Positions 1 through 7,784 of a stretch of 64,000 nucleotides of DNA are shown one piece after another. Location: assembly GCA_045126475.1 (NCBI GenBank), contig JBGVOL010000067.1, positions 1 to 64,000 of the forward strand, in the 5' to 3' direction. The DNA comes from SVEL01 sp045126475. Lineage in GTDB: Bacteria > Bacillota > Clostridia > Lachnospirales > Lachnospiraceae. Every line of letters begins with the position of its first letter. The stretch's first letter is position 1. The position numbers and the translations under genes are program-made. The notes beneath the pieces are model-generated. The model ran no database searches, was not told the DNA's origin, and was given only the letters and a program-made list of their open reading frames with translations.

Positions 1-22
1 GACTGGCAGCAGGGAAAGGAAT

Positions 23-32
23 AGTTATAACT
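23..32. promoter_or_regulatory. AGTTATAACT palindrome upstream of the amino acid transporter promoter
   Basis: The first 80 bases hold no gene. AGTTATAACT at 23-32 is a perfect palindrome, and CTATAACT follows 6 bases later (38-45). Related CTATAAC/GTTATAG half-sites occur just upstream of the cysK promoter and inside the 17-bp palindrome before the metC-like gene. A LysR-type activator site is possible, but the arrangement differs from a standard MET-box, so this is weak. Confidence 0.35.
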
Positions 33-85
33 AAAATCTATAACTAATAATAAAAAACGCGCATATATATATTTAAAAACAGTGA

Positions 86-114
86 TTGACAAAAGCAAAA
101 GACAGGTCTATATT
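86..114 (+). promoter_or_regulatory. Sigma-A promoter of the cystine-type transporter operon
   Basis: The -35 box TTGACA (86-91) and the -10 box TATATT (109-114) are separated by 17 bases. The same hexamers with the same spacing precede cysK at 12005-12033. The leader and transporter genes follow directly. Confidence 0.8.
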
Positions 115-129
115 ATAATGCATATTAAA

Positions 130-146
130 CCTATCGGACAGATAGG
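130..146. promoter_or_regulatory. Inverted-repeat operator just downstream of the promoter
   Basis: CCTATC (130-135) and GATAGG (141-146) form a perfect 6-bp inverted repeat with a 5-base spacer, about 16 bases past the -10 box, where a repressor would block transcription. The block ATTAAACCTAT and a similar 17-bp dyad recur before cysK (12048-12064). The position and the sulfur gene context suggest a cysteine-responsive repressor such as an Rrf2/CymR-type protein. That identity is inferred. Confidence 0.6.
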
Positions 147-167
147 AATAAGAAAGGAGAAATAATT

Positions 168-248
168 ATGAGTACAAACGGATATGTTAATCGTTATATG
201 TGTAATATGATGTGTTGTGGCAGGGTTGTATTCATGAATACAGCTTAA
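168..248 (+). CDS. Cys/Met-rich 26-residue leader peptide
   Basis: This short ORF starts with ATG at 168, 7 bases after a strong AAGGAGA ribosome site (154-160), and stops at TAA 246-248. The peptide has 26 residues, of which 3 are Cys (codons at 201, 213, 216) and 5 are Met (168, 198, 207, 210, 234). Its core reads MCNMMCC. It lies between a strong promoter and a terminator-like hairpin ahead of an amino acid transporter operon. The composition and position fit a leader peptide whose translation senses charged tRNA-Cys and perhaps tRNA-Met. No stable function of the peptide itself is suggested. It is too short for homology to be judged by eye. Confidence 0.75.
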   Translation: MSTNGYVNRYMCNMMCCGRVVFMNTA

Positions 249-257
249 TAGAGTGTG

Positions 258-311
258 CATTATGATACCTACTTATGAATATGTGCGAATACATTTGCAG
301 GTACCATAATG
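258..311 (+). promoter_or_regulatory. Candidate antiterminator pairing
   Basis: Bases 258-270 can pair with 299-311 in 12 of 13 positions, the single mismatch being A265 with C304. This pairing uses the ascending arm of the downstream terminator hairpin, so the two structures exclude each other. The upstream strand starts 10 bases after the leader stop codon. A ribosome terminating there would cover it, while one stalled at the Cys codons (201-218) would leave it free. Confidence 0.6.
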
Positions 312-330
312 GTATCTGTTTTTTATTTTA
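297..330 (+). terminator. Attenuator terminator in the leader
   Basis: Bases 297-305 pair with 311-319 (9 bp including two G-U pairs) around a 5-base loop, and a run of T with a single A follows (319-329). This is an intrinsic terminator located before the first structural gene, as expected for attenuation. Confidence 0.65.
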
Positions 331-349
331 TGAAGTAAGCGAGGGAGTC

Positions 350-1021
350 ATGGATTTAGAATTTATATCTGAGTATACACCAATGTATATGGAAGCAGCG
401 GTGTTGACAATAAGAATTGCGCTGTACGGAATAGCCGGTGCATTTGCGGTTGGTATAGTGTGCAGCCTCATAAAGGAATTAAAGATACCGGTACTGAAAA
501 ATATTGTTCAAATGTATATTGAGTTATCCAGAAATACACCGCTGCTTATACAATTGTTTTTCCTGTATTTTGGATTGCCAAAGGTGGGAATTATATTGAG
601 TTCAGAAGCATGCGGAATTATCGGACTGATATTTCTGGGCGGAAGCTATATGGCGGAAGGCTTCAGAACGGGAATTGACAATGTACCGCAGATTCAGAGG
701 GAAGCTGCATACAGCTTAGGGCTGACCCGCAGACAGACATTCTTTAAAATTATAGTTCCACAGGCGGTAGCAACAAGCGTACCGGTCTTTTGTGCAAACA
801 TTATTTTTCTTATAAAGGAAACGTCTGTATTCAGTGCAGTTGCACTGGCAGATCTGATGTATGTAACAAAGGACTTGATAGGGTTGTATTACAAAACAGA
901 CGAAGCACTTCTTATGCTGGTTGTCTCGTATCTGATAATACTTCTTCCTATATCACTTCTTAGTTCATATATAGAGAGGAGGGTAAGATATGCAGGATTC
1001 GGGAATACAGGTTCTGTTTGA
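350..1021 (+). CDS. Amino acid ABC transporter permease 1 (cystine-type)
   Basis: This is a polar amino acid permease of the HisM/TcyL family, 223 residues, with about five hydrophobic segments. The cytoplasmic EAA loop is visible as EAAYSLGLTRRQTFFKIIVP, which docks the ATPase. The ATG at 350 is chosen because GAGGGAG precedes it; the longer reading frame from 275 would run through the attenuator. It overlaps the second permease by 32 bases, so the pair is translationally coupled and probably forms the heterodimeric channel. The Cys/Met leader and neighbouring sulfur genes suggest cystine, cysteine or methionine as substrate, which is inferred from context. Confidence 0.88.
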   Translation: MDLEFISEYTPMYMEAAVLTIRIALYGIAGAFAVGIVCSLIKELKIPVLKNIVQMYIELSRNTPLLIQLFFLYFGLPKVGIILSSEACGIIGLIFLGGSYMAEGFRTGIDNVPQIQREAAYSLGLTRRQTFFKIIVPQAVATSVPVFCANIIFLIKETSVFSAVALADLMYVTKDLIGLYYKTDEALLMLVVSYLIILLPISLLSSYIERRVRYAGFGNTGSV

Positions 1022-1667
1022 CGGAATCAATTTTTGGAGGCTTTTGGAAGGTCTTTTTGTATCTCTTAAGCTGGCACTGGTTTCAATGCTGTTTTCAGTT
1101 ATTCTGGGGCTTTTTCTTGGAATAGTCATGGCGGGAAAGAATAAGATTATATTATTCATATGTCGCGTATATCTTGAGATGGTGAGGATAATGCCACAGC
1201 TTGTTTTACTGTTTCTTGTATATTTCGGAGCAGCCAAGCATTTTGGAGCTGATATTTCAGGTGAGGCGGCAGCGGTCATAGTATTTACATTCTGGGGGAC
1301 TGCTGAGATGGGAGATTTGGTCAGAAGTGCACTTATTTCCATTCCGAAGCACCAGTACGAAAGCGGATACAGTCTGGGGCTGTCCAAGGGCGCGTTATAC
1401 AGACATATTATCCTTCCGCAGTCGTTTCGAAGATTGCTGCCATCAGCAGTTAATCTCCTGACACGAATGATAAAGACAACTTCACTGGTTGTTCTTATAG
1501 GAGTTGTGGAAGTGGTAAAGGTGGGAAAACAGATTATTGACGCATCAAGGTATGAAAATCCCAAGTCGGCGTTATGGATTTACGGAACAATATTTATTTT
1601 ATATTTTGCGGTATGTTATCCGATTTCAAAATTATCCGTTGTCCTTGAAAAGAGACTGAAAGCATAA
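990..1667 (+). CDS. Amino acid ABC transporter permease 2 (cystine-type)
   Basis: The second HisM/GlnP-type permease subunit has 225 residues. It starts inside the 3' end of the first permease gene at an ATG preceded by GAGGAGG. The EAA-type loop reads ESGYSLGLSKGALYRHIILP, and hydrophobic helices lie on both sides. With the upstream permease it should form the membrane channel energised by the ATPase that starts 21 bases downstream. Two distinct permeases plus one ATPase and one lipoprotein is the usual layout of polar amino acid importers. Substrate assignment to cystine or related compounds rests on context only. Confidence 0.88.
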   Translation: MQDSGIQVLFDGINFWRLLEGLFVSLKLALVSMLFSVILGLFLGIVMAGKNKIILFICRVYLEMVRIMPQLVLLFLVYFGAAKHFGADISGEAAAVIVFTFWGTAEMGDLVRSALISIPKHQYESGYSLGLSKGALYRHIILPQSFRRLLPSAVNLLTRMIKTTSLVVLIGVVEVVKVGKQIIDASRYENPKSALWIYGTIFILYFAVCYPISKLSVVLEKRLKA

Positions 1668-1688
1668 GACATAGAGAGGAGAAAGAAA

Positions 1689-2435
1689 ATGGAAGGAGCA
1701 ATATTACAGACAAAGTCATTGACAAAGTCATTTGATTCATCACCACCTGTATTAAAGAATATCAATTTCTCCATAGAGAAAGGTGAGGTTGTAGTGATTG
1801 TGGGACCATCCGGATGTGGGAAGAGTACATTTTTAAGATGTCTTAATATGCTTGAGGATATAGATTACGGAGAGATACTGCTGAATGGGGAAGTTATAAG
1901 TTCAGATAAGAAAAATGTACATAAGCATAGAGAAAAGATTGGAATGGTGTTTCAAAGTTATGATTTGTTTCCTCATAAAACAGTGCTGGAAAATATTATT
2001 TTAGCTCCGGTACTGGTACAGAAGAGAAAGAAAGAGGAAGCAACAAAAGAGGCTATAACGCTCCTTTCGAGAGTAGGCCTTTTGGAGAAAAAGGATATGT
2101 ACCCAAGGCAGCTCTCAGGAGGCCAGAAGCAGAGAGTTGCGGTGGTAAGAGCATTGATAATGCATCCGGAGGTACTGCTGTTAGATGAAATTACAGCGGC
2201 GCTTGACCCGGAGATGGTCAGAGAAGTCCTTCAGGTTGTTCTTGAACTGGCAAGAGAAGGCATGACAATGATTATTGTTACACATGAGATGGATTTTGCA
2301 AAGGCAGTGGCTGACAGAGTGATTTTTCTAGACAAGGGTGAGATTGTAGAGGAAAATGAGCCACGGGAATTTTTCACGTATCCAAGGACGGAGAGGGCGA
2401 AAAAATTCTTAAATACATTACATTATGAAGCTTAA
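1689..2435 (+). CDS. Amino acid ABC transporter ATP-binding protein
   Basis: This 248-residue ATPase is of the GlnQ/TcyN family. Walker A is GPSGCGKST (residues 39-47), the Q-loop lies in VFQSYDLFPH, the signature is LSGGQKQR, Walker B is VLLLDE, and the switch histidine is in VTHEMDFAK. The D-loop region reads EITAALDPE rather than the usual EPTSALDPE; Pro to Ile after the catalytic Glu is a mild departure. The 3' end lies close to the lipoprotein gene. It energises import through the two upstream permeases. Confidence 0.92.
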   Translation: MEGAILQTKSLTKSFDSSPPVLKNINFSIEKGEVVVIVGPSGCGKSTFLRCLNMLEDIDYGEILLNGEVISSDKKNVHKHREKIGMVFQSYDLFPHKTVLENIILAPVLVQKRKKEEATKEAITLLSRVGLLEKKDMYPRQLSGGQKQRVAVVRALIMHPEVLLLDEITAALDPEMVREVLQVVLELAREGMTMIIVTHEMDFAKAVADRVIFLDKGEIVEENEPREFFTYPRTERAKKFLNTLHYEA

Positions 2436-2469
2436 GAAATTTAAAAAAATAGGAAAAGAGGAAGAAGAT

Positions 2470-3330
2470 ATGAAGAGGATTTTAAGTTTATTACTGGTTG
2501 TTGTTTTGGCATTTGGAGCTTTGACAGCGTGCCAAAGTAAAAAGGAAGATGAAGGTGGAAACGGCGCTACTGCAAGAACGCTTGACCAGATAAAGAAGGA
2601 TGGCAAGGTTAAGATAGGCGTGTTCAGTGATAAGAACCCATTTGGATATGTTGATTCAAAGGGCGAGGTTCAGGGATATGATGTTTATTTTGCAAAGAGA
2701 ATTGCAAAAGATTTACTTGGAAGCGAAGATGCGGTTGAATTTGTTTTTGTTGAGGCCGCAAACCGTGTAGAGTATCTCCAGTCAGCAAAGGTTGACATTA
2801 TTCTTGCAAACTTTACCGTAACTGACGAGAGAGCAGAGAAAGTAGATTTTGCTTTACCGTATATGAAAGTAGCTCTTGGTGTGGTATCACCTGACAATGC
2901 ATTGATTACTGATGTAGAACAGTTAAAGGGAAAAACACTTATTGTTGTAAAGGGAACAACAGCGGAAACATTCTTCGGAGAGAATTATCCTGACATTACA
3001 CTTTTAAAATTTGATGAATATCAGGAGGCATATGATGCTTTACTTGACGGAAGAGGTGATGCATTCTCAACAGACAATACTGAGGTGCTTGCATGGGCCC
3101 TTCAGAATAAGGGATTTACAGTGGGTGTAGAATCAGTGGGAAGTCTTGATACTATAGCGCCGGCAGTACAGAAGGGAAATACAGAACTCTTGGAATGGAT
3201 AAATAATGACATTGAATCATTGGAGGAAGAGCAGTTCTTCCACAAGGACTTTGAAGAAACATTGGCACCGGTATATGGAGACAGCGTAGATGCAGACAAT
3301 CTTGTTGTTGAGGGCGGCAAAGTTGAGTAA
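2470..3330 (+). CDS. Amino acid ABC transporter substrate-binding lipoprotein
   Basis: This solute-binding protein (SBP_bac_3 family, 286 residues) is exported and lipid-anchored: a charged start and hydrophobic core end in lipobox LTAC with Cys21. The ATG at 2470 is chosen over 2425 because it gives a proper signal peptide and follows GAGGAAG. The segment ANFTVTDERAEKVDFALPYM is the family signature near the ligand site and resembles cysteine-binding proteins of the CjaA type. It is the last transporter gene and its stop overlaps the likely start of mnmA. Cystine/cysteine is the best substrate guess given the leader peptide; binding specificity cannot be read directly. Confidence 0.88.
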   Translation: MKRILSLLLVVVLAFGALTACQSKKEDEGGNGATARTLDQIKKDGKVKIGVFSDKNPFGYVDSKGEVQGYDVYFAKRIAKDLLGSEDAVEFVFVEAANRVEYLQSAKVDIILANFTVTDERAEKVDFALPYMKVALGVVSPDNALITDVEQLKGKTLIVVKGTTAETFFGENYPDITLLKFDEYQEAYDALLDGRGDAFSTDNTEVLAWALQNKGFTVGVESVGSLDTIAPAVQKGNTELLEWINNDIESLEEEQFFHKDFEETLAPVYGDSVDADNLVVEGGKVE

Positions 3331-4396
3331 GAATAGGGCTATAATCGCCATGAGCGGCGGAGTTGATTCAAGTGTGGCGGCGTATCTTATGAAGCAGGCA
3401 GGGTATGAGTGCATGGGTGCTACCATGAAGCTGTTTAATAATGATGATGCAGGTGTTTCGAGAGAAAAATCCTGCTGCTCTCTTGAAGATGTGGAGGATG
3501 CAAGAAGCGTTGCGTACAAAATAGGCATTCCATATCATGTTTTTAATTTCTCTGACAATTTCAGAAAGGAAGTTATCGAGCGGTTTATATGTGCTTATGA
3601 GAATGGAATGACTCCAAATCCGTGCATTGACTGCAACCGATATCTTAAATTTGATAAGCTTTTCTTACGTGCAAAGGAGCTCGGTTACAATTATGTTGTA
3701 ACCGGGCATTATGCGCGTATCGGGTATAATGAAGAGACCGGAAGATATGAACTTAAAAAGGCTGTTGATGAACATAAGGATCAAAGCTATGTTCTTTATA
3801 CCATGACTCAGGAGCAGCTTGCACACACACTGTTTCCCCTTGGTGGTATGACAAAGGATGAAGTGAGATCAATAGCAGAGCAGAATGGTTTTGTCAATGC
3901 GAAAAAGCATGACAGTCAGGACATATGTTTTGTGCAGGGTAAAGGTTATGCGGAATTTATAGAAGAGTACACAAAGAAAAAGTATCCTGAGGGACTGTTT
4001 GTGGATAGTGACGGTAATTACTTAGGAACGCACAAGGGAATAATCCGATATACAATAGGTCAGAGAAAGGGATTGGGAATATCATTTTCAGAACCGAAAT
4101 ATGTGGCAGGTATCAATGTCGAAAAAAATGAAGTATTGCTTACGGGGAATGAGGGACTATATTCACGGACAGTCAGGGCAAATAACTTTAATTTTATTTC
4201 GGTTTCCGGTATATCTGAGCCAATTGAGGTAACGGCGAAGATAAGGTATGGCCAGAAAGAAAAAAGAGCAGTTGCAAAACAGACAGATAAAGATATAATT
4301 GAGATAGAGTTTGAGGAACCTCAAAGAGCAGTGACGAAAGGACAGGCAGTTGTTCTGTACCAGGGAGATATTGTTGTGGGAGGAGGCACCATATGA
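3323..4396 (+). CDS. mnmA: tRNA 2-thiouridine(34) synthase MnmA
   Basis: MnmA uses ATP and a persulfide relayed from a cysteine desulfurase to thiolate U34 of Glu, Gln and Lys tRNAs. The PP-loop SGGVDSS is at residues 11-17. The two catalytic cysteines are C101 in NPCIDCN and C202 in DSQDICF. A TTG start at 3323 is chosen because GAGG lies 9 bases upstream and the protein then begins just before the PP-loop, as in the family (357 residues). An ATG at 3290 would give 11 extra residues and overlap the previous gene. Its place behind a cystine-type transporter links it to sulfur supply. Its stop overlaps the LysR start by 4 bases. Confidence 0.9.
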   Translation: MSKNRAIIAMSGGVDSSVAAYLMKQAGYECMGATMKLFNNDDAGVSREKSCCSLEDVEDARSVAYKIGIPYHVFNFSDNFRKEVIERFICAYENGMTPNPCIDCNRYLKFDKLFLRAKELGYNYVVTGHYARIGYNEETGRYELKKAVDEHKDQSYVLYTMTQEQLAHTLFPLGGMTKDEVRSIAEQNGFVNAKKHDSQDICFVQGKGYAEFIEEYTKKKYPEGLFVDSDGNYLGTHKGIIRYTIGQRKGLGISFSEPKYVAGINVEKNEVLLTGNEGLYSRTVRANNFNFISVSGISEPIEVTAKIRYGQKEKRAVAKQTDKDIIEIEFEEPQRAVTKGQAVVLYQGDIVVGGGTI

Positions 4397-5301
4397 CATT
4401 ACAACAGTTACGCTATGCGGTGACAATTGCCGACTGTAAATCCATGAATAAGGCGGCAGCGGAATTATTTATTACACAGCCAAGTCTTTCCAATACTATA
4501 AAAGATTTGGAAAATGAAATTCATACGGAGATTTTTATCCGTTCCAACAGGGGTATAGTCATTACTCCCGAAGGTGAGGAATTTTTAGGATATGCAAGGC
4601 AGATGCTTGACCACTATCGTCTCATTGAGGAGAGATACGTTGACAATGTAGCAACAAAAAAGAAATTCAGTGTATCAATGCAGCATTATACCTTTGCTGT
4701 GGAGGCGTTTATACAGTTGGCAAAGACCTTTGGTATGGATGAGTATGAGTTTGCGGTTCATGAGACGAAGACAAGCGAAGTAATCGAAAATGTCCGCTTA
4801 AACAGAAGTGAGATTGGAATTATATATAAAAATGAATTTAATGAAAAATTTATTGATAAGCTTCTCAGAGAAAATGAACTGGAGTTTATACCGTTATTTG
4901 ACTGTAAAATCTATGTGTATCTTGGAAGATGCAATCCTCTGGCAAAGAAGGAGTTAATTGATTTTGAGGATTTACAGCAGTATCCTTGCTTGTCCTTTGA
5001 ACAGGGTGACAACAATTCCTTCTATTTTGCGGAAGAGGTGCTTAGCACATACGATTATCGTCAGATTATCAAGGCTGACGACAGGGCAACGCTCCTTAAT
5101 CTCATGGTAGGACTAAACGGTTATACGTTATGTTCGGGTATAATCTGCTCTGAACTTAATGGTGACGAGTATGCCGCTGTACCATTAAATACCAAGGAAA
5201 CAATGACCATAGGATATATAAAGCATAAGAGAATGCCTCTCAGTATGATGGGTGAAAAGTATATAGAAGAATTGCAGAAATATAAAGAAAAGGTAATGTA
5301 A
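4393..5301 (+). CDS. LysR-family regulator, MetR/CmbR-like
   Basis: This LysR-type transcription factor has 302 residues: a winged HTH in residues 1-60 (QLRYAV, then ITQPSLSNTIKDLENE) and a two-lobed effector domain. The N-terminus is typical of the streptococcal MetR/CmbR group that controls methionine and cysteine genes. The gene overlaps mnmA by ATGA, and a terminator-like palindrome identical to the MET-box follows it, immediately before the metC-like gene. It is a good candidate for the activator of that gene and perhaps of other sulfur genes here. Regulated targets and ligand (for LysR relatives often homocysteine or O-acetylserine) are inferred. Confidence 0.85.
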   Translation: MTLQQLRYAVTIADCKSMNKAAAELFITQPSLSNTIKDLENEIHTEIFIRSNRGIVITPEGEEFLGYARQMLDHYRLIEERYVDNVATKKKFSVSMQHYTFAVEAFIQLAKTFGMDEYEFAVHETKTSEVIENVRLNRSEIGIIYKNEFNEKFIDKLLRENELEFIPLFDCKIYVYLGRCNPLAKKELIDFEDLQQYPCLSFEQGDNNSFYFAEEVLSTYDYRQIIKADDRATLLNLMVGLNGYTLCSGIICSELNGDEYAAVPLNTKETMTIGYIKHKRMPLSMMGEKYIEELQKYKEKVM

Positions 5302-5316
5302 AGGATTAAAATGACC

Positions 5317-5357
5317 ATGGCTTGTTATAGTTTGAAACTATAGCAAGCCATATTTTT
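5317..5357 (+). terminator. Terminator-like hairpin containing a MET-box palindrome
   Basis: ATGGCTTG (5317-5324) and CAAGCCAT (5344-5351) close a near-perfect stem followed by TTTTTT. The centre, TATAGTTTGAAACTATA (5326-5342), is a perfect palindrome and matches the MET-box consensus described for streptococcal MetR/MtaR. The element may end the LysR operon, act as operator for the next gene, or both. Confidence 0.75.
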
Positions 5358-5363
5358 TATGAA

Positions 5364-5416
5364 TTAACACATATTTTTGAAAGTGTGTATAATCAAAACA
5401 TACTAATCCGATAGGA
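5364..5416 (+). promoter_or_regulatory. Promoter and operator half-site of the metC-like gene
   Basis: TTAACA (5364-5369) and TATAAT (5388-5393) with 18-base spacing form a plausible sigma-A promoter. The sequence ATCCGATAGGAA just downstream resembles the right half of the operator at 130-146. The MET-box palindrome lies 22 bases upstream of the -35 box, a usual place for a LysR activator. Confidence 0.6.
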
Positions 5417-5436
5417 AAACAAAATGGAGGTACATT

Positions 5437-6579
5437 ATGGCATATGATATAGAGACAAAATGTCTGCATCTTGAGACAAGAGACAGAGAATGTGATAAAT
5501 CGGGAGCAATAAGCTTTCCTATATATCAGACGGCAACATACGCACATCCGGGTTTGGGAGAAAGCACAGGTTATGATTACAGCAGACTTCAGAATCCTAC
5601 AAGAGCACAGGTGGAGAAAGTAGTTGCAGGTCTTGAGGGAGGAGCCGATGCAGTTGCATTTTCAACCGGAATGGCAGCCATATCAGCAGTGATGGAGCTT
5701 TTTAATCCCGGTGACCATATAATTGTTGATGATGATTTATACGGCGGAAGCGTCAGACTTTTTCTCAATATCAGCAGTAAAAACGGATTGGATATAACAA
5801 GAGTAAATCTTTGTGAGGAGAATGTGGGGGACTACATTACGGAAAAGACAAAGGCAATATATCTTGAAACACCTACCAATCCAATGATGAATGTTATAGA
5901 TATTGCAAAAATATCAGAGACGGCAAAGAAACATAACCTGCTTCTTATTGTTGACAATACATTCTTATCGCCATATTTCCAGAACCCGTTGAAGCTTGGT
6001 GCGGATATAGTAATTCACAGCGGTACAAAATATCTGGGAGGTCATAACGACACCCTGGCAGGCTTCGTTGTGGCAGGCACAGAGGAAATCGCTGAGAGGG
6101 TAAGATACATAATAAAAACTACAGGCGCATGTCTGGCACCTCTTGACAGCTGGCTTATCTTAAGAGGTATTAAGACACTGGCTCTCAGGATGGAAAAGGC
6201 ACAGGACAATGCAAAGAGACTTGCACAGTGGCTTAAGGAAAGACCGGAGGTTGTAAAGGTTATCTATCCGGGACTTGCGGAGCATCCGGGTCATGACATA
6301 ATGAAGAAACAGGCAAGAGGCTTTGGTGCGATGCTTACATTTGAGGTGACGTCAAAGGAACTGGTGGAGAAAATACTTAAAGAAGTATCACTTATACAGT
6401 TTGCCGAGAGTCTCGGAGGAGTGGAAACACTGATTACATATCCCATTACTCAGACTCATGCAGATGTTCCGCCGGAAATACTTGCAAAGAACGGCATAAA
6501 TGACAGAGTGTTAAGACTCTCTGTGGGAATAGAGAATGCAGAAGATTTAATAAATGATTTTAAACGAGTATTCGATTAA
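5437..6579 (+). CDS. Cys/Met-metabolism PLP enzyme (cystathionine lyase/synthase family)
   Basis: This fold-type I PLP enzyme of the Cys_Met_Meta_PP family has 380 residues. The Schiff-base lysine is K198 in SGTKYLGGHND, the PLP-ring aspartate is D173 in VDNTF, and the N-terminal QTATYAHP segment and TGMAAISA phosphate loop are present. The family includes cystathionine gamma-synthase, beta/gamma-lyases, homocysteine desulfhydrase and methionine gamma-lyase; residues visible here do not separate these clearly. The next gene, 17 bases on, is a second C-S lyase type, so a role in interconverting Cys, cystathionine, homocysteine and Met is likely. A MET-box palindrome lies upstream. Confidence 0.88.
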   Translation: MAYDIETKCLHLETRDRECDKSGAISFPIYQTATYAHPGLGESTGYDYSRLQNPTRAQVEKVVAGLEGGADAVAFSTGMAAISAVMELFNPGDHIIVDDDLYGGSVRLFLNISSKNGLDITRVNLCEENVGDYITEKTKAIYLETPTNPMMNVIDIAKISETAKKHNLLLIVDNTFLSPYFQNPLKLGADIVIHSGTKYLGGHNDTLAGFVVAGTEEIAERVRYIIKTTGACLAPLDSWLILRGIKTLALRMEKAQDNAKRLAQWLKERPEVVKVIYPGLAEHPGHDIMKKQARGFGAMLTFEVTSKELVEKILKEVSLIQFAESLGGVETLITYPITQTHADVPPEILAKNGINDRVLRLSVGIENAEDLINDFKRVFD

Positions 6580-6596
6580 GAATATAAGGAGGCAAT

Positions 6597-7784
6597 ATGG
6601 GAGAGAAGAATCTTGATTTTGACAAAATTACAGACAGAAGAAATACAAAAAGTCTGAAATATGATTTCGCTGAAAAAAGAGGAATGGCGAAGGACATTCT
6701 TCCTTTGTGGGTGGCAGACATGGATTTCATGGTATCTTCCTATATTACCGAAGCTTTGGAAAAAATGGTTTCACATGGTATATTTGGCTACAGTGAGTCC
6801 AAGGAAGATTATTTTGAGGCATTAAGTTCATGGACAAAGAGGCATTACAACTGGGAAATCAATGAAAGGTGGCTTGTAAAAACACCGGGAGTTGTATTTG
6901 CTCTGGCAATGGCAGTGAAGGCGTATACCGAAAAGGGAGATTCGGTACTTATCCAGCAGCCTGTATATTATCCCTTTGCAGAAGTTATAGAGGACAATGA
7001 CAGAAAGCTTGTGGTGAACGAACTAAAGCAGTCAGATGACGGAAAGTATTATATAGATTATGAGGATTTTGAGAACAAGATAATGACCGAAAACGTAAAG
7101 CTTTTCTTCTTATGTAATCCGCACAATCCTGTGGGAAGAGTTTGGACGAAGGATGAGCTTATCAAACTGGGTAATATCTGTTTAAAGCATAATGTCATAG
7201 TGGTAAGCGATGAGATACATGCAGACTTTTCATTTAAAATCAAGCATACGGTTTTTGCGGATATAAACGAAGAGTTCAGGGATATAAGCATTGTGTGTAC
7301 ATCACCGAGTAAGACATTTAACATTGCGGGACTTCAGGTTTCCAATATTTTTATTGCAAATGACGGTCTTAGGAAGAAGTTAAAAAAACAGATAGACGGG
7401 GCAGGTTACAGCCAGTTGAATCTAAGCGGTCTTGTTGCCTGTGAGGCGGCATACAGGTTCGGTGATGAATGGCTTAGTGCAGTTCTTGAGTATATCAAGA
7501 GTAATGCAGCTTATGTGGAAGAATTTCTGAAAGAAAGGCTTCCGAAAGTAAAGATGACGGAGCTTGAGGGAACATATCTTGTCTGGCTTGATTTTAGGGG
7601 ATACGGCTTAGACGATACAGAGATAAACAAAAAGATAGTAAAAGATGCAGGGCTGTGGCTTGATAAAGGAAGTATGTTTGGAAAATCGGGAGTGGGATTT
7701 CAGAGAATCAATATAGCCTGTCCGAGAAGCATACTGACTGAGGCTTTGGAAAGATTGGCTCTGGCATTTGAGGAGGTGGTGTGA
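6597..7784 (+). CDS. MalY/PatB-type PLP C-S lyase or aminotransferase
   Basis: This 395-residue class I/II aminotransferase-fold protein is close to MalY/PatB cystathionine beta-lyases. Visible motifs are PLWVADMDF near residue 36, NPHNPVGRVW (174-183), SDEIHADF (204-211), and the PLP lysine K239 in SPSKTFNIAG. MalY/PatB enzymes cleave cystathionine or cysteine to pyruvate, ammonia and a thiol. With the upstream PLP enzyme it could run transsulfuration in the direction of homocysteine. Its stop overlaps the metN start (TGATG), so it is co-translated with the methionine transporter. Confidence 0.87.
   Translation: MGEKNLDFDKITDRRNTKSLKYDFAEKRGMAKDILPLWVADMDFMVSSYITEALEKMVSHGIFGYSESKEDYFEALSSWTKRHYNWEINERWLVKTPGVVFALAMAVKAYTEKGDSVLIQQPVYYPFAEVIEDNDRKLVVNELKQSDDGKYYIDYEDFENKIMTENVKLFFLCNPHNPVGRVWTKDELIKLGNICLKHNVIVVSDEIHADFSFKIKHTVFADINEEFRDISIVCTSPSKTFNIAGLQVSNIFIANDGLRKKLKKQIDGAGYSQLNLSGLVACEAAYRFGDEWLSAVLEYIKSNAAYVEEFLKERLPKVKMTELEGTYLVWLDFRGYGLDDTEINKKIVKDAGLWLDKGSMFGKSGVGFQRINIACPRSILTEALERLALAFEEVV

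Noticed and set aside
275..349. N-terminal extension of the first permease from the ATG at 275
   Set aside because: It lies across the attenuator stem and T-run, has no ribosome site, and adds residues foreign to the family. ATG 350 has GAGGGAG.
965..1564. 199-codon minus-strand frame opposite the second permease
   Set aside because: It is a shadow of a clear permease gene, with no family features and no operon logic.
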